Source of the DNA: Pseudoalteromonas sp. HM-SA03
GTDB taxonomy: Bacteria; Pseudomonadota; Gammaproteobacteria; Enterobacterales; Alteromonadaceae
Reading direction: 5' to 3'
NCBI RefSeq assembly: GCF_002289345.1
Contig: NZ_NSDG01000029.1
Span: 1 to 39,084, forward strand
Length of the DNA: 39,084 nt
Position 1 is the first letter of the stretch. The number at the start of each line of letters is the position of its first letter. Position numbers and translations under genes: made by a program. Shown piece by piece: positions 1 to 8,105 of the stretch. The notes under the pieces are model-generated. The model ran no database searches. It saw only the letters and a program-made list of their open reading frames with translations, and had not been told where the DNA came from.

Positions 1-26
1 ATTTGTTTTTTACGGGCTGTAGCCAT
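1..26 (-). CDS. Start of a probable REP-associated/IS200-like transposase (partial)
   Basis: Reading leftwards from an ATG at 26, the window shows only MATARKKQ before it ends. A good ribosome binding site (GAGGAAACC, about 8 bases upstream) supports a real start. The opening residues resemble the N-terminus of Y1-type (RAYT) transposases common in Alteromonadales, and short direct repeats lie just upstream, as is usual beside such genes. Eight residues cannot prove the family, so the product name is inference; that a gene starts here is better supported. Confidence 0.45.
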
Positions 27-105
27 CGTTTGGTTTCCTCAATCCTTTGAGTGCAGAATTAAAGCTTAGGCTGGATCTTAGGAAGGTGCAAGTTAGTGGT
101 GGGTG

Positions 106-154
106 TCAGCGATTTACGCATCAGCGATTTAAGCGATTTATAGTCAGCGATTTA
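106..154. repeat. Four short direct repeats of (TC)AGCGATTTA
   Basis: The unit TCAGCGATTTA occurs at 106-116, 121-131 and 144-154, and a shorter AGCGATTTA at 132-140. The first copy follows GTGGTGGGTG. The cluster lies between the partial transposase-like gene and the sugar isomerase gene. It could be a remnant of REP-type sequence linked to the transposase, or a small regulatory repeat. I see no other copy in the window. Confidence 0.6.
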
Positions 155-302
155 TAATGACGCAACACGAAGGAAAATGCTTAACAAGTGCTTCAAACAT
201 TCGCCCCACAAATCGGGCCCAAAGCGTAGTGTATCTTCGCGTTATAGCACCATCTTTTCCCCTACCTTAATATTTTCATTTTCCACTTTCGCATCATTAC
301 AA

Positions 303-341
303 CTGTCAAGTTCGATCGGGCTCCGCGATCAAACCTGACAG
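303..341. repeat. Imperfect 39-base inverted repeat
   Basis: The arms CTGTCA/TGACAG, GTT/AAC and GATCG/CGATC pair in register with two single mismatches around a 7-base loop. It lies 39 bases downstream of the stop of the minus-strand isomerase gene. No T-tract follows on either strand, so it is not a standard intrinsic terminator. It may stabilise the mRNA 3' end or belong to the mobile-element-like sequence to the left. The rest of 27-379 shows no other gene. Confidence 0.55.
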
Positions 342-379
342 TGACAATTAACTATTTCAGATAAACATATTCCCGCTTG

Positions 380-1237
380 TTACTCACTCAGTATCTTATC
401 TAAATTCGCTTTTGAGCGGGCGACGCTTTCTAGTGGTGTTAGGCCACTTGGGTATTCTTCTTGTTCGATTACCAGCCACTGCGTACCGCCGTGTTGCCGC
501 ATGGTTTGGATGAGCGCTTTCCAAGGGTAGTGGTTTTCGCCAATGATTGGGCTTTTGTCATCTTCTTGATGAGTACGTATTTTAATATGTGTCGATAAGG
601 TTCTTCCTGTATATCGCTTAACATAATCGCTGGGTGATTTACCTGCGTAATTCACCCAGCCGACATCGAGCTGCAGTGGGAAATCGCTTGGGGTGTTGGT
701 GGCGATATAATCCCAAAAGGTGCTATTAGCATATGGGTTAAATTCCTTTTCATGATTATGAAATCCGATCTTCATATCGTAGCGTTTGGCAATTTGGTGC
801 ACTTTGTTGAGTTGCTTTACAAAAGCTTGTACTCGGTTTTTATCCCATGCTCTTTCATCCCAAGGAATAAAGAGCATGGATATGCCTAAGGTTTTGTAAA
901 AAAGTAGGGTGCTCGCTAGTTTTTCTTCGGCTAATGCGTCAAAGCCGATGTGTGCGCTGCTCGCCACAAGGCCGAGCTCTGCTAGTCTTTGTTTTAATTT
1001 GCTTGGGTTATCAGCATAGCTGCCAAAGTTTCCAGCAAATTCAACGCCATCAAATCCCATGTTGGCGAGTGCTTGCAAAGTGCCATCAAAGTCTCTTGCC
1101 AACTCATCTTTTACCGACCACAGTTGAACGCTAACGGGGAAAGGTTGAAGGGAAGGCTGTGCATTCAGTGGCGAGATAAAAATTAAAGCAATGAACAGTA
1201 CTACTTGTTTAAACAATACGATTTTTTTAAACATCAT
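380..1237 (-). CDS. Exported sugar isomerase/epimerase-like TIM-barrel protein
   Basis: A 285-residue protein of the xylose isomerase-like TIM-barrel family (AP endonuclease 2 superfamily). The first ~26 residues form a signal peptide (FIALIFISPLNA), so it should act in the periplasm, unlike most family members. Candidate metal ligands are in GFHNHEKEF, LQLDVGW, HIKIR and VIEQEEY. It is the last gene of the minus-strand sugar cluster but is separated from the Tat subunit gene by a terminator-like hairpin. The binding site AGGAAG precedes two adjacent ATGs (1237 and 1234); the second has the better spacing. Relatives isomerise sugars or act on 3-keto-glycosides. The DUF1080 and GMC neighbours favour a 3-keto sugar substrate, which is inference. 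Confidence 0.82.
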   Translation of the reverse strand: MMFKKIVLFKQVVLFIALIFISPLNAQPSLQPFPVSVQLWSVKDELARDFDGTLQALANMGFDGVEFAGNFGSYADNPSKLKQRLAELGLVASSAHIGFDALAEEKLASTLLFYKTLGISMLFIPWDERAWDKNRVQAFVKQLNKVHQIAKRYDMKIGFHNHEKEFNPYANSTFWDYIATNTPSDFPLQLDVGWVNYAGKSPSDYVKRYTGRTLSTHIKIRTHQEDDKSPIIGENHYPWKALIQTMRQHGGTQWLVIEQEEYPSGLTPLESVARSKANLDKILSE

Positions 1238-1250
1238 TTCTTCCTAAAAC

Positions 1251-1277
1251 TAAAAAAAGCAGAGTCTAACTCTGCTT
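1251..1277 (-). terminator. Intrinsic terminator or attenuator inside the sugar cluster
   Basis: On the minus strand, AAGCAGAGT and ACTCTGCTT form a perfect 9-bp stem with a 3-base loop, followed by seven T (1258-1252). It lies after the Tat subunit gene, and the binding site of the exported isomerase begins only about six bases after the T-tract. Because no promoter fits between, expression of the last gene should depend on read-through. Confidence 0.85.
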
Positions 1278-1312
1278 CGCTTGGGATTAGCCATAACAAA
1301 ATGACTCAAGGG

Positions 1313-2062
1313 TTAGTCGCGGTACGCATACTGGCTTAGCCCAAGCTCTGCGAGTACGCCATCTAGATGCGCCTTGGCTTCGGCAGTAGGCCCTGGATAA
1401 TCACCTGCAATTGGCATATTGCCCAGATAACCTATGTCTTGACAGCCCTCAGGTGTGCAGAAGTAAGCGCCGAGAACGAGATCTTTAAAGCGCAAGAATG
1501 CTTTACCTATACGCTGAAATTGCTCTGGTGTTTGTGCATTAAAATAAGCAATATCATCCATAATCTTACTTTGCTGCGTTGCGCTAAGTTGTATAAATGG
1601 CTTTTTAAAGCGCAAAGTCGACTCATCGTCAATCCAAGCAAGCGCATGGAGTATTGTCACTCTGTCTTTTTGTTGTCCGTGATACGGTGCGCTTACCCAC
1701 TCATCGATCACACTCGGTACTTGTACTTCAGAAGCCGATGGATGATTTCCTTCCTTTGGCACAATAAAATCAGCTAGTACCGCAACTAACGTGAGCTGCG
1801 CTTCGGTGAGGGTGAGCGGCCAAGGTGACTCTGGCGGCATGATCATGTTTGGATCGGTGCCATACCCTTGAGCGCTAACTGGCTTTATTTCAATATCTGG
1901 CCAGTGCCCAGCTGCAGCCGTTTCACCTTCAATGGCCTTACTGCAACCAGCGGTGAGTGTCACCGCAGATCCAGCAGCAAGCAAGCCTAACCACTTTAAT
2001 GACTCGCGACGTGTCATGCCTGAAATATATTTATAAGAATCAACGCGGACAGGTGTATTCAT
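1313..2062 (-). CDS. Gluconate 2-dehydrogenase subunit 3-type protein with Tat signal
   Basis: A 249-residue small subunit of the kind paired with GMC flavoprotein dehydrogenases. The N-terminus carries a twin-arginine motif, TRRESLKWLG (Arg18-Arg19), a hydrophobic stretch and a lipobox-like LTAGC ending at Cys40, so it is probably Tat-exported and perhaps lipid-anchored. Family knowledge: in glucoside 3-dehydrogenases and fructose or glucose dehydrogenases this subunit carries the folded flavoprotein across the membrane as a hitchhiker. The start is ATG at 2062, with AAGGAG 7 bases upstream; it overlaps the GMC stop codon (TGATG), implying translational coupling. A GTG at 2065 is less likely. 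No cytochrome c subunit is visible next to it. Confidence 0.85.
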   Translation of the reverse strand: MNTPVRVDSYKYISGMTRRESLKWLGLLAAGSAVTLTAGCSKAIEGETAAAGHWPDIEIKPVSAQGYGTDPNMIMPPESPWPLTLTEAQLTLVAVLADFIVPKEGNHPSASEVQVPSVIDEWVSAPYHGQQKDRVTILHALAWIDDESTLRFKKPFIQLSATQQSKIMDDIAYFNAQTPEQFQRIGKAFLRFKDLVLGAYFCTPEGCQDIGYLGNMPIAGDYPGPTAEAKAHLDGVLAELGLSQYAYRD

Positions 2063-3741
2063 CACAGCGCTCCTTTATCAATTTGTGCTGCCAACCAGGT
2101 GGAGTTTCGCATCGCTAAGGTCATAATGGTTAAGGTGCAATTTTTATGGGGGTTAGACGCAAAGACGCCGGCATCCATCACAAATAGATTGTCACAGTCC
2201 CATGTTTGGCCCCACTGATTCGTTACCGATTCTTTTGCTGAGCTGCCCATTCTCGTCGTGCCGACCTCATGAATGATCTCACCGCCTTTTGAAATGGCTT
2301 TTTCCGCAGGCGGTAGCTCGCCGACTTTGGCACCCATGTTCTCAAGGATCTGTTTCGCGGTTTTGAGACCATGCTCGATTTGCTTGAGCTCTCTGTCAGA
2401 CCATTTGAAATGGAACTTAGCAACCGGGATCCCCCATTTATCTTTGACGTTTTCGTCAATTTCCATGTAAGAATTTTTGTTCGGTAACATTTCTCCACGC
2501 AGTGCAAATCCAACATAGGAGCCATAAGCGTCACGCACTTGCTGCTTTAATTTGGGGCCATAACCTTGTTTATTGCCAGACACGCCAGAGCCCGGTTGAT
2601 TAAAGCCGCTGCTAATTTCAAAGTGATAGCCGCGCGGGAAATTAAGCTCACCTTTCTCATGGGCTTTGTGTCCCCACCAAGGAATAAAAAGGTGGTTACC
2701 GGTATGGCCGTCTTCGTTATAACGCGGGCGGCCTTTTAACGCAGGGATTTGTGCACCAAGCCAAGCACCTGTAGAGTCCATTAGATTGCGACCTACCTGA
2801 CCACTTGAGTTTGCAAGTCCCTTGGGATGTTTTGCATGTTTAGAATTAAGCAAAATACGGGCAGATTCACAGGCGCTGGCCGCCAAAATCACCACATCAG
2901 CATTGACTGCATGTTCTTGTGCAGACTTTTTATCGACGTAAGTCACACCAGTTACTTTGCCATCTTCATTCACCGCCACTGACTTCACCATGGCATCGGT
3001 GATCACTTCAAGGTTTCCTGTCGCTTTGGCCATCGGAATAAGCGAAGTTGTGGTTTGGAATGCCGCACCAATCGAGCAACCGTGGCCACAAGGTGTGGCG
3101 TAAAAACACGCTAAGCGGTCGTCTTTATTACGAGTCAGCACAGCTCTGTGCATAGGAACCGCAGGGATCCCCATTTTTTTCGCGGCAGCTGCAACCAATA
3201 ATTCGGGTACTCTTGGCGTCGGTGGTGGCTGTAACACGCCAGGCGCAGAAGGGGGCATGTCATCCAAGCCGGTATTGGTACCGCAGATCCCGACTATTTC
3301 TTCTGTTTTGTCATACCAAGGCGCAATGTCTTGATATTCAAACGGCCAATCAGCGCCATGTCCATCACGGCTTTTGCCCTTAAAGTCGTGCTCACTAAAA
3401 CGTAGCGAGTAGCGACCCCAGTGGTTGGTGCGGCCACCGAGCATACGTGCACGCCACCAATAAAAATCGGTGTTTTCTGCGCGTGTGTATGGTTCATCTG
3501 GCACTTGCCAACCGCCATCAATCGTCGCGTCGTAAAAACCAAAGTTCTTATCCTTATTACCAGCGCCCATGAGTGGGGCTTCGCTATTGCGACGGAACAT
3601 CGGGCTTTCTGTTTTTGGGTCGTAATTTCTGCCAGCTTCTAGCAATAAAACTTTGTGGCCTAGCTTAGTGAGTGTATAAGCGGCCATTGCGCCACCGGCA
3701 CCTGAGCCAACGACCAATACTTTATGATCAAATGTTGCCAT
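2062..3741 (-). CDS. GMC-family flavoprotein dehydrogenase, probable glucoside 3-dehydrogenase large subunit
   Basis: A 559-residue glucose-methanol-choline oxidoreductase. The FAD-binding motif GSGAGG lies at residues 12-17, followed by LLLEAG. The C-terminal half has HEVGTTRMG and NPHKNCT, the usual location of the catalytic His/Asn pair. Cys212, Cys218 and Cys222 form a C-x5-C-x3-C pattern followed by SIGA, like the Fe-S ligands of bacterial FAD glucose dehydrogenases. It has no signal peptide, which fits co-export with the Tat subunit encoded immediately downstream. Its start lies 2 bases after the DUF1080 stop, with AGGAG overlapping that gene's end. Oxidation of the C3 hydroxyl of glycosides is inferred from the neighbours; another sugar or polyol substrate remains possible. 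Confidence 0.87.
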   Translation of the reverse strand: MATFDHKVLVVGSGAGGAMAAYTLTKLGHKVLLLEAGRNYDPKTESPMFRRNSEAPLMGAGNKDKNFGFYDATIDGGWQVPDEPYTRAENTDFYWWRARMLGGRTNHWGRYSLRFSEHDFKGKSRDGHGADWPFEYQDIAPWYDKTEEIVGICGTNTGLDDMPPSAPGVLQPPPTPRVPELLVAAAAKKMGIPAVPMHRAVLTRNKDDRLACFYATPCGHGCSIGAAFQTTTSLIPMAKATGNLEVITDAMVKSVAVNEDGKVTGVTYVDKKSAQEHAVNADVVILAASACESARILLNSKHAKHPKGLANSSGQVGRNLMDSTGAWLGAQIPALKGRPRYNEDGHTGNHLFIPWWGHKAHEKGELNFPRGYHFEISSGFNQPGSGVSGNKQGYGPKLKQQVRDAYGSYVGFALRGEMLPNKNSYMEIDENVKDKWGIPVAKFHFKWSDRELKQIEHGLKTAKQILENMGAKVGELPPAEKAISKGGEIIHEVGTTRMGSSAKESVTNQWGQTWDCDNLFVMDAGVFASNPHKNCTLTIMTLAMRNSTWLAAQIDKGAL

Positions 3742-3743
3742 GG

Positions 3744-4439
3744 TTACAGCTCCTTGATCTTAATGTTTTTAAACCAGACTTTGTCGCCGTGATCTTGCAA
3801 GCCGATGTGGCCTTTTTTGCCTTCAGCAAACCCTTGCCATGTTGCAAACTTACTATTCTTAACCAAAGCATTCCAAGTGGTGCTGCCAATCACGATACTC
3901 GTCGTGCTTACACCATTTTGCCAAACTTGTAGGTGACTATCTTGTAGCTTAATGCGAACTTGGTTCCAAGCTTCGGCAGGTTTATGTGCCGTACTTGGCG
4001 CAGCGAACAGGTCATAAATAGAACCTGCAAGGTGAGAGTCTATTTTATTGTCTGGGTGTTCTTTGTTATCTAGAATTTGGATTTCTGGGGCGTGGGAGTA
4101 TATAGCTCCACCTTTTTCATCCGCCAATACAAAGATCCCACTGTTGCCTTTTTTAGAAATCTTCCAATCGAGCTGGAGCTCAAAATTCTGATACTGTTTT
4201 TTGGTCAGAATATCGCCGCCACCACCTTGGGTAAGTGTCATCGCGCCGTCCTTAACTTGCCACTGGCTACTTAGGCCGTCACTTTTAAAGTTGCGCCATT
4301 GCGACATATCTTTGCCATCGAAAAGCAGTTGCCATCCGGCTTGTTGTTCTTGCGGGCTCAATTGGTTGTCAGTTGTACTAGCGCAAGCCGCACAACTAAC
4401 AGCCAATGCCAGCGTTAGTATTTTTATAGAGTTGAGCAT
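3744..4439 (-). CDS. DUF1080 (3-keto-disaccharide hydrolase family) lipoprotein
   Basis: A 231-residue protein consisting of a lipoprotein signal (MLNSIKILTLALAVSC, lipid Cys16 or Cys19) and one DUF1080 jelly-roll domain. Typical sequences are GWQLLFDGKDMSQWR, GNSGIFVL, EIQILDN and WFKNIKIKEL. Family knowledge: DUF1080 proteins include hydrolases/lyases that cleave 3-keto-glycosides. The start at 4439 is chosen over 4460 because GAGG sits 8 bases before it and the signal peptide then begins correctly. It lies just upstream of the GMC dehydrogenase that could make its substrate, and both are predicted to be periplasmic. The exact glycoside is unknown. Confidence 0.87.
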   Translation of the reverse strand: MLNSIKILTLALAVSCAACASTTDNQLSPQEQQAGWQLLFDGKDMSQWRNFKSDGLSSQWQVKDGAMTLTQGGGGDILTKKQYQNFELQLDWKISKKGNSGIFVLADEKGGAIYSHAPEIQILDNKEHPDNKIDSHLAGSIYDLFAAPSTAHKPAEAWNQVRIKLQDSHLQVWQNGVSTTSIVIGSTTWNALVKNSKFATWQGFAEGKKGHIGLQDHGDKVWFKNIKIKEL

Positions 4440-4492
4440 ATTGGAACCTCGTCTGTTCACTTTTTACTTGTTGCTACTTAATACAAAGAGTA

Positions 4493-5710
4493 TTACGCGT
4501 ATTTCTCAACGCGTTTATTTTTATTGATATAAAGGTAAAGGCCGATAAAAGCGGCAATGAGAATGGCCGGGAATAACAGAATATTTTCAAGCACCGCTTG
4601 ACCTGCAACTAGTTCTGATTGCTGCGCGGTTAAGTTTGCTGCTTGGGCTTCGAGTCGCGCCGAATCAATCCAACTACCAATTACTGGATTCCACATGCTG
4701 ACAGCGAACATCCCCGCACCGCCCATTAAAGACATACCAAGTGCGCCTGTTTTTGGGGTGTATTCAGCAACACAGCCCAGCATGGTTGGCCAAAAATAAG
4801 TGACACCCAAGGCAAATAATATTGCAGCCAAGTAGATTGCTGATCCTTGTGCTTGGCTCATCATGAAAATCCCCGCGGTTGCCAATACTGCAGAGCCGAG
4901 TAACACGCCTGTTGGATTAAAACGGTGGACTATTGGGCCGGCAAAGAAGCGACCTAATGCCATCAAGCCTGTGATCAGCGCTAGGATCATCATAGGAGAG
5001 GCACCTGACGCTCCCAGTATGCGTTCAATCCACTGTTGTGTACCAAGTTCGGTTGTTGCTGTTAAGGTCATACAGCAAATTAAAAATAGGTAGAGCGGAG
5101 AAAATAGGTGCTTGAGATTGCTGGTGGTGGAATGATCAGTGCGGTCAAATTCAGGAAACTGTGACTTGATCATCATCGCACCGTAAATCAGCGTTGGAAT
5201 TAATATCAAAGCAACTTGCCATTGCCAATTAAAGCCCGATGCAGTCATGGCATTCGATGCCAGTGCACCAATCACAATGCCGCCTGGAAACCAGACATGA
5301 AACCGGTTGAGCATGGTCGTGGTGTTTTTCGGATACATTTCGGCAATCAGTGGGTTACAGCCAGCTTCGACTGAACCATTCGCAAAGCCGATTAAAAACG
5401 TCGAGATCAGCAGTAACCAAAAGCCGTCAGCGGTAATGGTTAAAACCAACCCTGCAAAGTGGCAAATAAAGGCGAGGGCAACCAACTTTTTAGCGCCAAT
5501 GGCGTTGTAGATTGCACCACCTAACATGGTCGCGACGGGAAAGCCCAGAAATGCCATGGCGTTAACCCAACCAAGTTCTGTATCTGAGAGTCCAAACTGC
5601 TCACCTAATTGCCCCAAAATACCTGCGCGAATAGCGAACGTCATCGATGTGACGACCAGTGCAAGGCAACAGAGCTGAAACACGGTCCGATTATGATTAT
5701 TATTATTCAT
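4493..5710 (-). CDS. MFS sugar transporter
   Basis: A 405-residue major facilitator protein with about twelve hydrophobic segments, NRFHVWFPGG near the middle of the first half, and a basic C-terminus. It resembles fucose/glucose-type sugar permeases (FucP-like), and should carry a mono- or small oligosaccharide across the inner membrane. AGGA 8 bases before the ATG supports the start. It lies 14 bases after the cytoplasmic isomerase gene and 53 bases before the DUF1080 gene. In context it links periplasmic glycoside oxidation to cytoplasmic sugar processing. Substrate is not predictable from sequence alone. Confidence 0.85.
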   Translation of the reverse strand: MNNNNHNRTVFQLCCLALVVTSMTFAIRAGILGQLGEQFGLSDTELGWVNAMAFLGFPVATMLGGAIYNAIGAKKLVALAFICHFAGLVLTITADGFWLLLISTFLIGFANGSVEAGCNPLIAEMYPKNTTTMLNRFHVWFPGGIVIGALASNAMTASGFNWQWQVALILIPTLIYGAMMIKSQFPEFDRTDHSTTSNLKHLFSPLYLFLICCMTLTATTELGTQQWIERILGASGASPMMILALITGLMALGRFFAGPIVHRFNPTGVLLGSAVLATAGIFMMSQAQGSAIYLAAILFALGVTYFWPTMLGCVAEYTPKTGALGMSLMGGAGMFAVSMWNPVIGSWIDSARLEAQAANLTAQQSELVAGQAVLENILLFPAILIAAFIGLYLYINKNKRVEKYA

Positions 5711-5724
5711 GGTCGTAGTCCTGT

Positions 5725-6780
5725 TTATTTTATGCCGAGGATTTGATTATTGCGTTCGGTATCGGTGCTACTTCCTGCAAAATCATCGAAGGCTTTTTCG
5801 GTTGGTCTGATCAAGTGCTGTTTGATAAATTCGGCACCTTCTTTGGCCCCATCTTCAGGGTGCTTAATACAGCATTCCCATTCCAATACAGCCCAACCAT
5901 CAAAACCGTACTGTGTTAACTTACTAAATATTTTCTTAAAGTCGACCTGTCCGTCACCTAATGAACGAAACCGTCCTGGCCGTTGTTGCCATCCTTGGTA
6001 TCCGCCGTAAACACCGCAGCGGCCATTGGGGATAAATTCGGCATCTTTTACATGGAACGCTTTGATACGTTCATGATAGATGTCGATAAATGCCAAGTAG
6101 TCCAATTGCTGTAAGACAAAGTGACTTGGATCGTAAAGAATATTGGCTCGCGGGTGATTATTCGTCGCCGCTAAAAAGCGTTCAAAAGTCACGCCATCGT
6201 GTAGATCTTCACCCGGGTGAAGCTCATAGCAGACATCCACGCCAACCTCGTCAAAGCGGTTTAAAATAGGCAACCAGCGTTTTGCGAGCTCCTCAAACCC
6301 TTGTTCCACCAAGCCATTTGGACGTTGTGGCCAAGGGTAAAAGGTATGCCAGAGCAAGGCGCCAGAAAAGCTTGCGTGACTGGTTAGCCCAAGCTTAGCG
6401 CTGGCACTGGCTGCTAGCATTAGTTGCTCTGTTGCCCACTCCATTCGAGCCTGAGGAGAGCCATGCACTTTTGCTGGTGCAAAGCCGTCAAACATTTGGT
6501 CATAAGCTGGATGCACCGCCACTAATTGACCCTGCAAATGGGTTGATAGCTCTGAAATAGTAAGGCCATGCTCTGCAGCAATACCAGTGATCTCGTCGCA
6601 ATAATCTTGGCTTTCAGCGGCTTTTTGCAGATCAAACAGTCGTTGTTCCCAACTTGGTAGCTGAATACCTTTATAACCTAGGCTACTTGCCCACTGGCAA
6701 ATACTATTAAAATTGTTAAATGGCACCTCGTCCGAGACAAACTGCGCGAGAAAAATAGCGGGTCCTTTAATTTGCTTCAT
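5725..6780 (-). CDS. Cytoplasmic sugar isomerase/epimerase (TIM barrel)
   Basis: A 351-residue xylose isomerase-like TIM-barrel protein without a signal peptide. Candidate metal-binding positions are in VCYELHPGEDL, NILYDPSHF, AFHVKDAEF and WAVLEWECC, with GDGQVDFKKIF between them. The start MKQIKGPAIF at 6780 is preferred: it follows the stop of the oxidoreductase gene by 7 bases, and the longer upstream reading would overlap that gene by over 200 bases. The pair with a Gfo/Idh/MocA enzyme is frequent in pathways for 3-keto sugars and inositols. Its likely role is isomerisation or cleavage of the imported keto-sugar, which is inference. Confidence 0.85.
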   Translation of the reverse strand: MKQIKGPAIFLAQFVSDEVPFNNFNSICQWASSLGYKGIQLPSWEQRLFDLQKAAESQDYCDEITGIAAEHGLTISELSTHLQGQLVAVHPAYDQMFDGFAPAKVHGSPQARMEWATEQLMLAASASAKLGLTSHASFSGALLWHTFYPWPQRPNGLVEQGFEELAKRWLPILNRFDEVGVDVCYELHPGEDLHDGVTFERFLAATNNHPRANILYDPSHFVLQQLDYLAFIDIYHERIKAFHVKDAEFIPNGRCGVYGGYQGWQQRPGRFRSLGDGQVDFKKIFSKLTQYGFDGWAVLEWECCIKHPEDGAKEGAEFIKQHLIRPTEKAFDDFAGSSTDTERNNQILGIK

Positions 6781-6787
6781 TCTTATT

Positions 6788-7948
6788 TTATCCAATGGTA
6801 AAGGGGTGCCACTTAGTGTCTTTTGCACTAGCTGCGACCGCGTTTTCAATAAATGCCATGCCACGGACTGCAGCGTTAATACTTGGCACGTCAAATTCTT
6901 CGTGCTGCACATCGGGTTGTAGCTGATGCGCACGAATAAGGCTGGCGAAGTTAAGGTAGATATTTGCAAATGCTTCCAGATATCCCTCAGGGTGACCTGC
7001 TGGCACACGAGTTGCGCTAATGGTTGTTTGGCTAAGTGAGCCCACTCCTGTGCGGATCAACTGAGCTGGAGCATTTACCTCGCGCAACCACAAACTATTA
7101 GGCTCCATTTGCGACCATTCGATACTGGCTTTGTCACCATAGATTTTTAAGGTGAGATTATTTTCTTCGCCTAGTGCTATTTGGCTTGCCATCAACACGC
7201 CCTTTGCCCCGTTGCCAAAGCGCAGTAACACTGTGCCGTCATCGTCGAGTTGTCGGCCGGACACAACCGTGTTTAAATCCGCACAAAGCGCTTCTATTTC
7301 CAAGCCACTCACATATTCGGCAAGGTTCGCTGCATGTACACCGATATCGCCCATACAACAACTCACGCCAGACTTGCTTGCATCTAGTCGCCAGCTGGCT
7401 TGCTTACTGTTTTCATCATCAGCACTTGCAAGCCATCCTTGACTATATTCAACGACGACTTTGCGTATTTTGCCAAGTTCGCCGTTTGCGATGCGGTGGC
7501 GTGCTTCTTTCACCATTGGGTAGCCGGTATAGGTGTGTGTTAATCCGTACAAGCAATTGCTCTTCTGAAGCTGTGTTTGTAGACGCAGGGCCTCAGATAA
7601 ATTGAGCGTTGCTGGCTTGTCACTCAAGACGTGAAAGCCGTGTTCGATCGCGGCTGTGGCAATCGGAAAATGCAAATGGTTTGGGGTCACGATGGCAACA
7701 AAGTGGATGCGCTCCGACTCTGGTAGTTCCGCCTCTTGTTGTAAGAGTGCTTGGTAGCTGGCATAGCAACGTGTTGGGTTAAGCCCGAGTTGCTGGCCCA
7801 TTGCTAGGCTTTTGTTTGGATCGGCGCTAAATGCGCCTGCAACAAGTTCAATTTGACCATCTAAACGCGCGGCTATGCGGTGCACTGCACCTATAAAAGC
7901 ACCTTCTCCACCACCGATCATGGCCATGCGGATTTTGTTATTATCCAT
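6788..7948 (-). CDS. Gfo/Idh/MocA-family NAD(P)-dependent oxidoreductase
   Basis: A 386-residue dehydrogenase. The N-terminal Rossmann fold shows AMIGGGEGAFIG; TPNHLHFP and HVLSDKPATLNL follow, with the family lysine in DKP; the C-terminal substrate domain contains DIGVHAANL. It is the first gene of the minus-strand sugar operon, read from the conserved promoter at 8017-8063. Family members oxidise or reduce sugars, inositols and 3-keto-glycosides. In this locus a plausible job is NAD(P)H-dependent reduction of the imported 3-keto sugar back to the parent sugar, or oxidation of another sugar. The direction cannot be read from sequence. Confidence 0.87.
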   Translation of the reverse strand: MDNNKIRMAMIGGGEGAFIGAVHRIAARLDGQIELVAGAFSADPNKSLAMGQQLGLNPTRCYASYQALLQQEAELPESERIHFVAIVTPNHLHFPIATAAIEHGFHVLSDKPATLNLSEALRLQTQLQKSNCLYGLTHTYTGYPMVKEARHRIANGELGKIRKVVVEYSQGWLASADDENSKQASWRLDASKSGVSCCMGDIGVHAANLAEYVSGLEIEALCADLNTVVSGRQLDDDGTVLLRFGNGAKGVLMASQIALGEENNLTLKIYGDKASIEWSQMEPNSLWLREVNAPAQLIRTGVGSLSQTTISATRVPAGHPEGYLEAFANIYLNFASLIRAHQLQPDVQHEEFDVPSINAAVRGMAFIENAVAASAKDTKWHPFTIG

Positions 7949-8016
7949 CGTTTAGCTCCATCGAGTTATCGAGGTAAGTTAATCTGATGTTATTGATAAT
8001 AGGTAACAGAGGCGCC

Positions 8017-8063
8017 AAAGTGATAATAAAAATTCGGTTGACAATGCAACAAAATCGGCGTTT
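8017..8063 (-). promoter_or_regulatory. Promoter/operator of the Gfo operon, shared with the TonB receptor
   Basis: On the minus strand this 47-base block begins with AAACGCCGATTTTGT and ends with TATTATCACTTT. It aligns without gaps to 10616-10662, with about 39 identical positions and the first 15 bases perfect. A -10 box TATTAT (8028-8023) and a -35-like TTGTTG sit 18 bases apart. CCGA recurs exactly 21 bases later within AACCGAA, giving tandem half-sites two helical turns apart, as AraC-family proteins often use. The adjacent PAS-AraC protein is the obvious candidate to bind it. Confidence 0.72.
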
Positions 8064-8066
8064 AAA
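8038..8066 (+). promoter_or_regulatory. Promoter of the PAS-AraC regulator gene
   Basis: TTGACA (8038-8043), 17 bases, then TTTAAA (8061-8066) make a near-consensus sigma70 promoter 40 bases before the regulator's ATG. It lies inside the shared operator, read on the other strand: the AAACGCC box overlaps this -10 element. A protein bound at the operator would therefore be expected to repress this promoter, giving autoregulation. Confidence 0.6.
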
Positions 8067-8105
8067 ATAAATTATTATAATTATAAAAGGGCGGTAAATA
8101 GGGCA

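Noticed and set aside
303-341. Inverted repeat as an intrinsic terminator
   Set aside because: No T-tract follows on either strand and the stem has mismatches.
6781-7008. Longer N-terminus of the cytoplasmic isomerase
   Set aside because: The extension lies wholly inside the oxidoreductase gene in another frame; the family-like sequence begins at MKQIKGPAIF.
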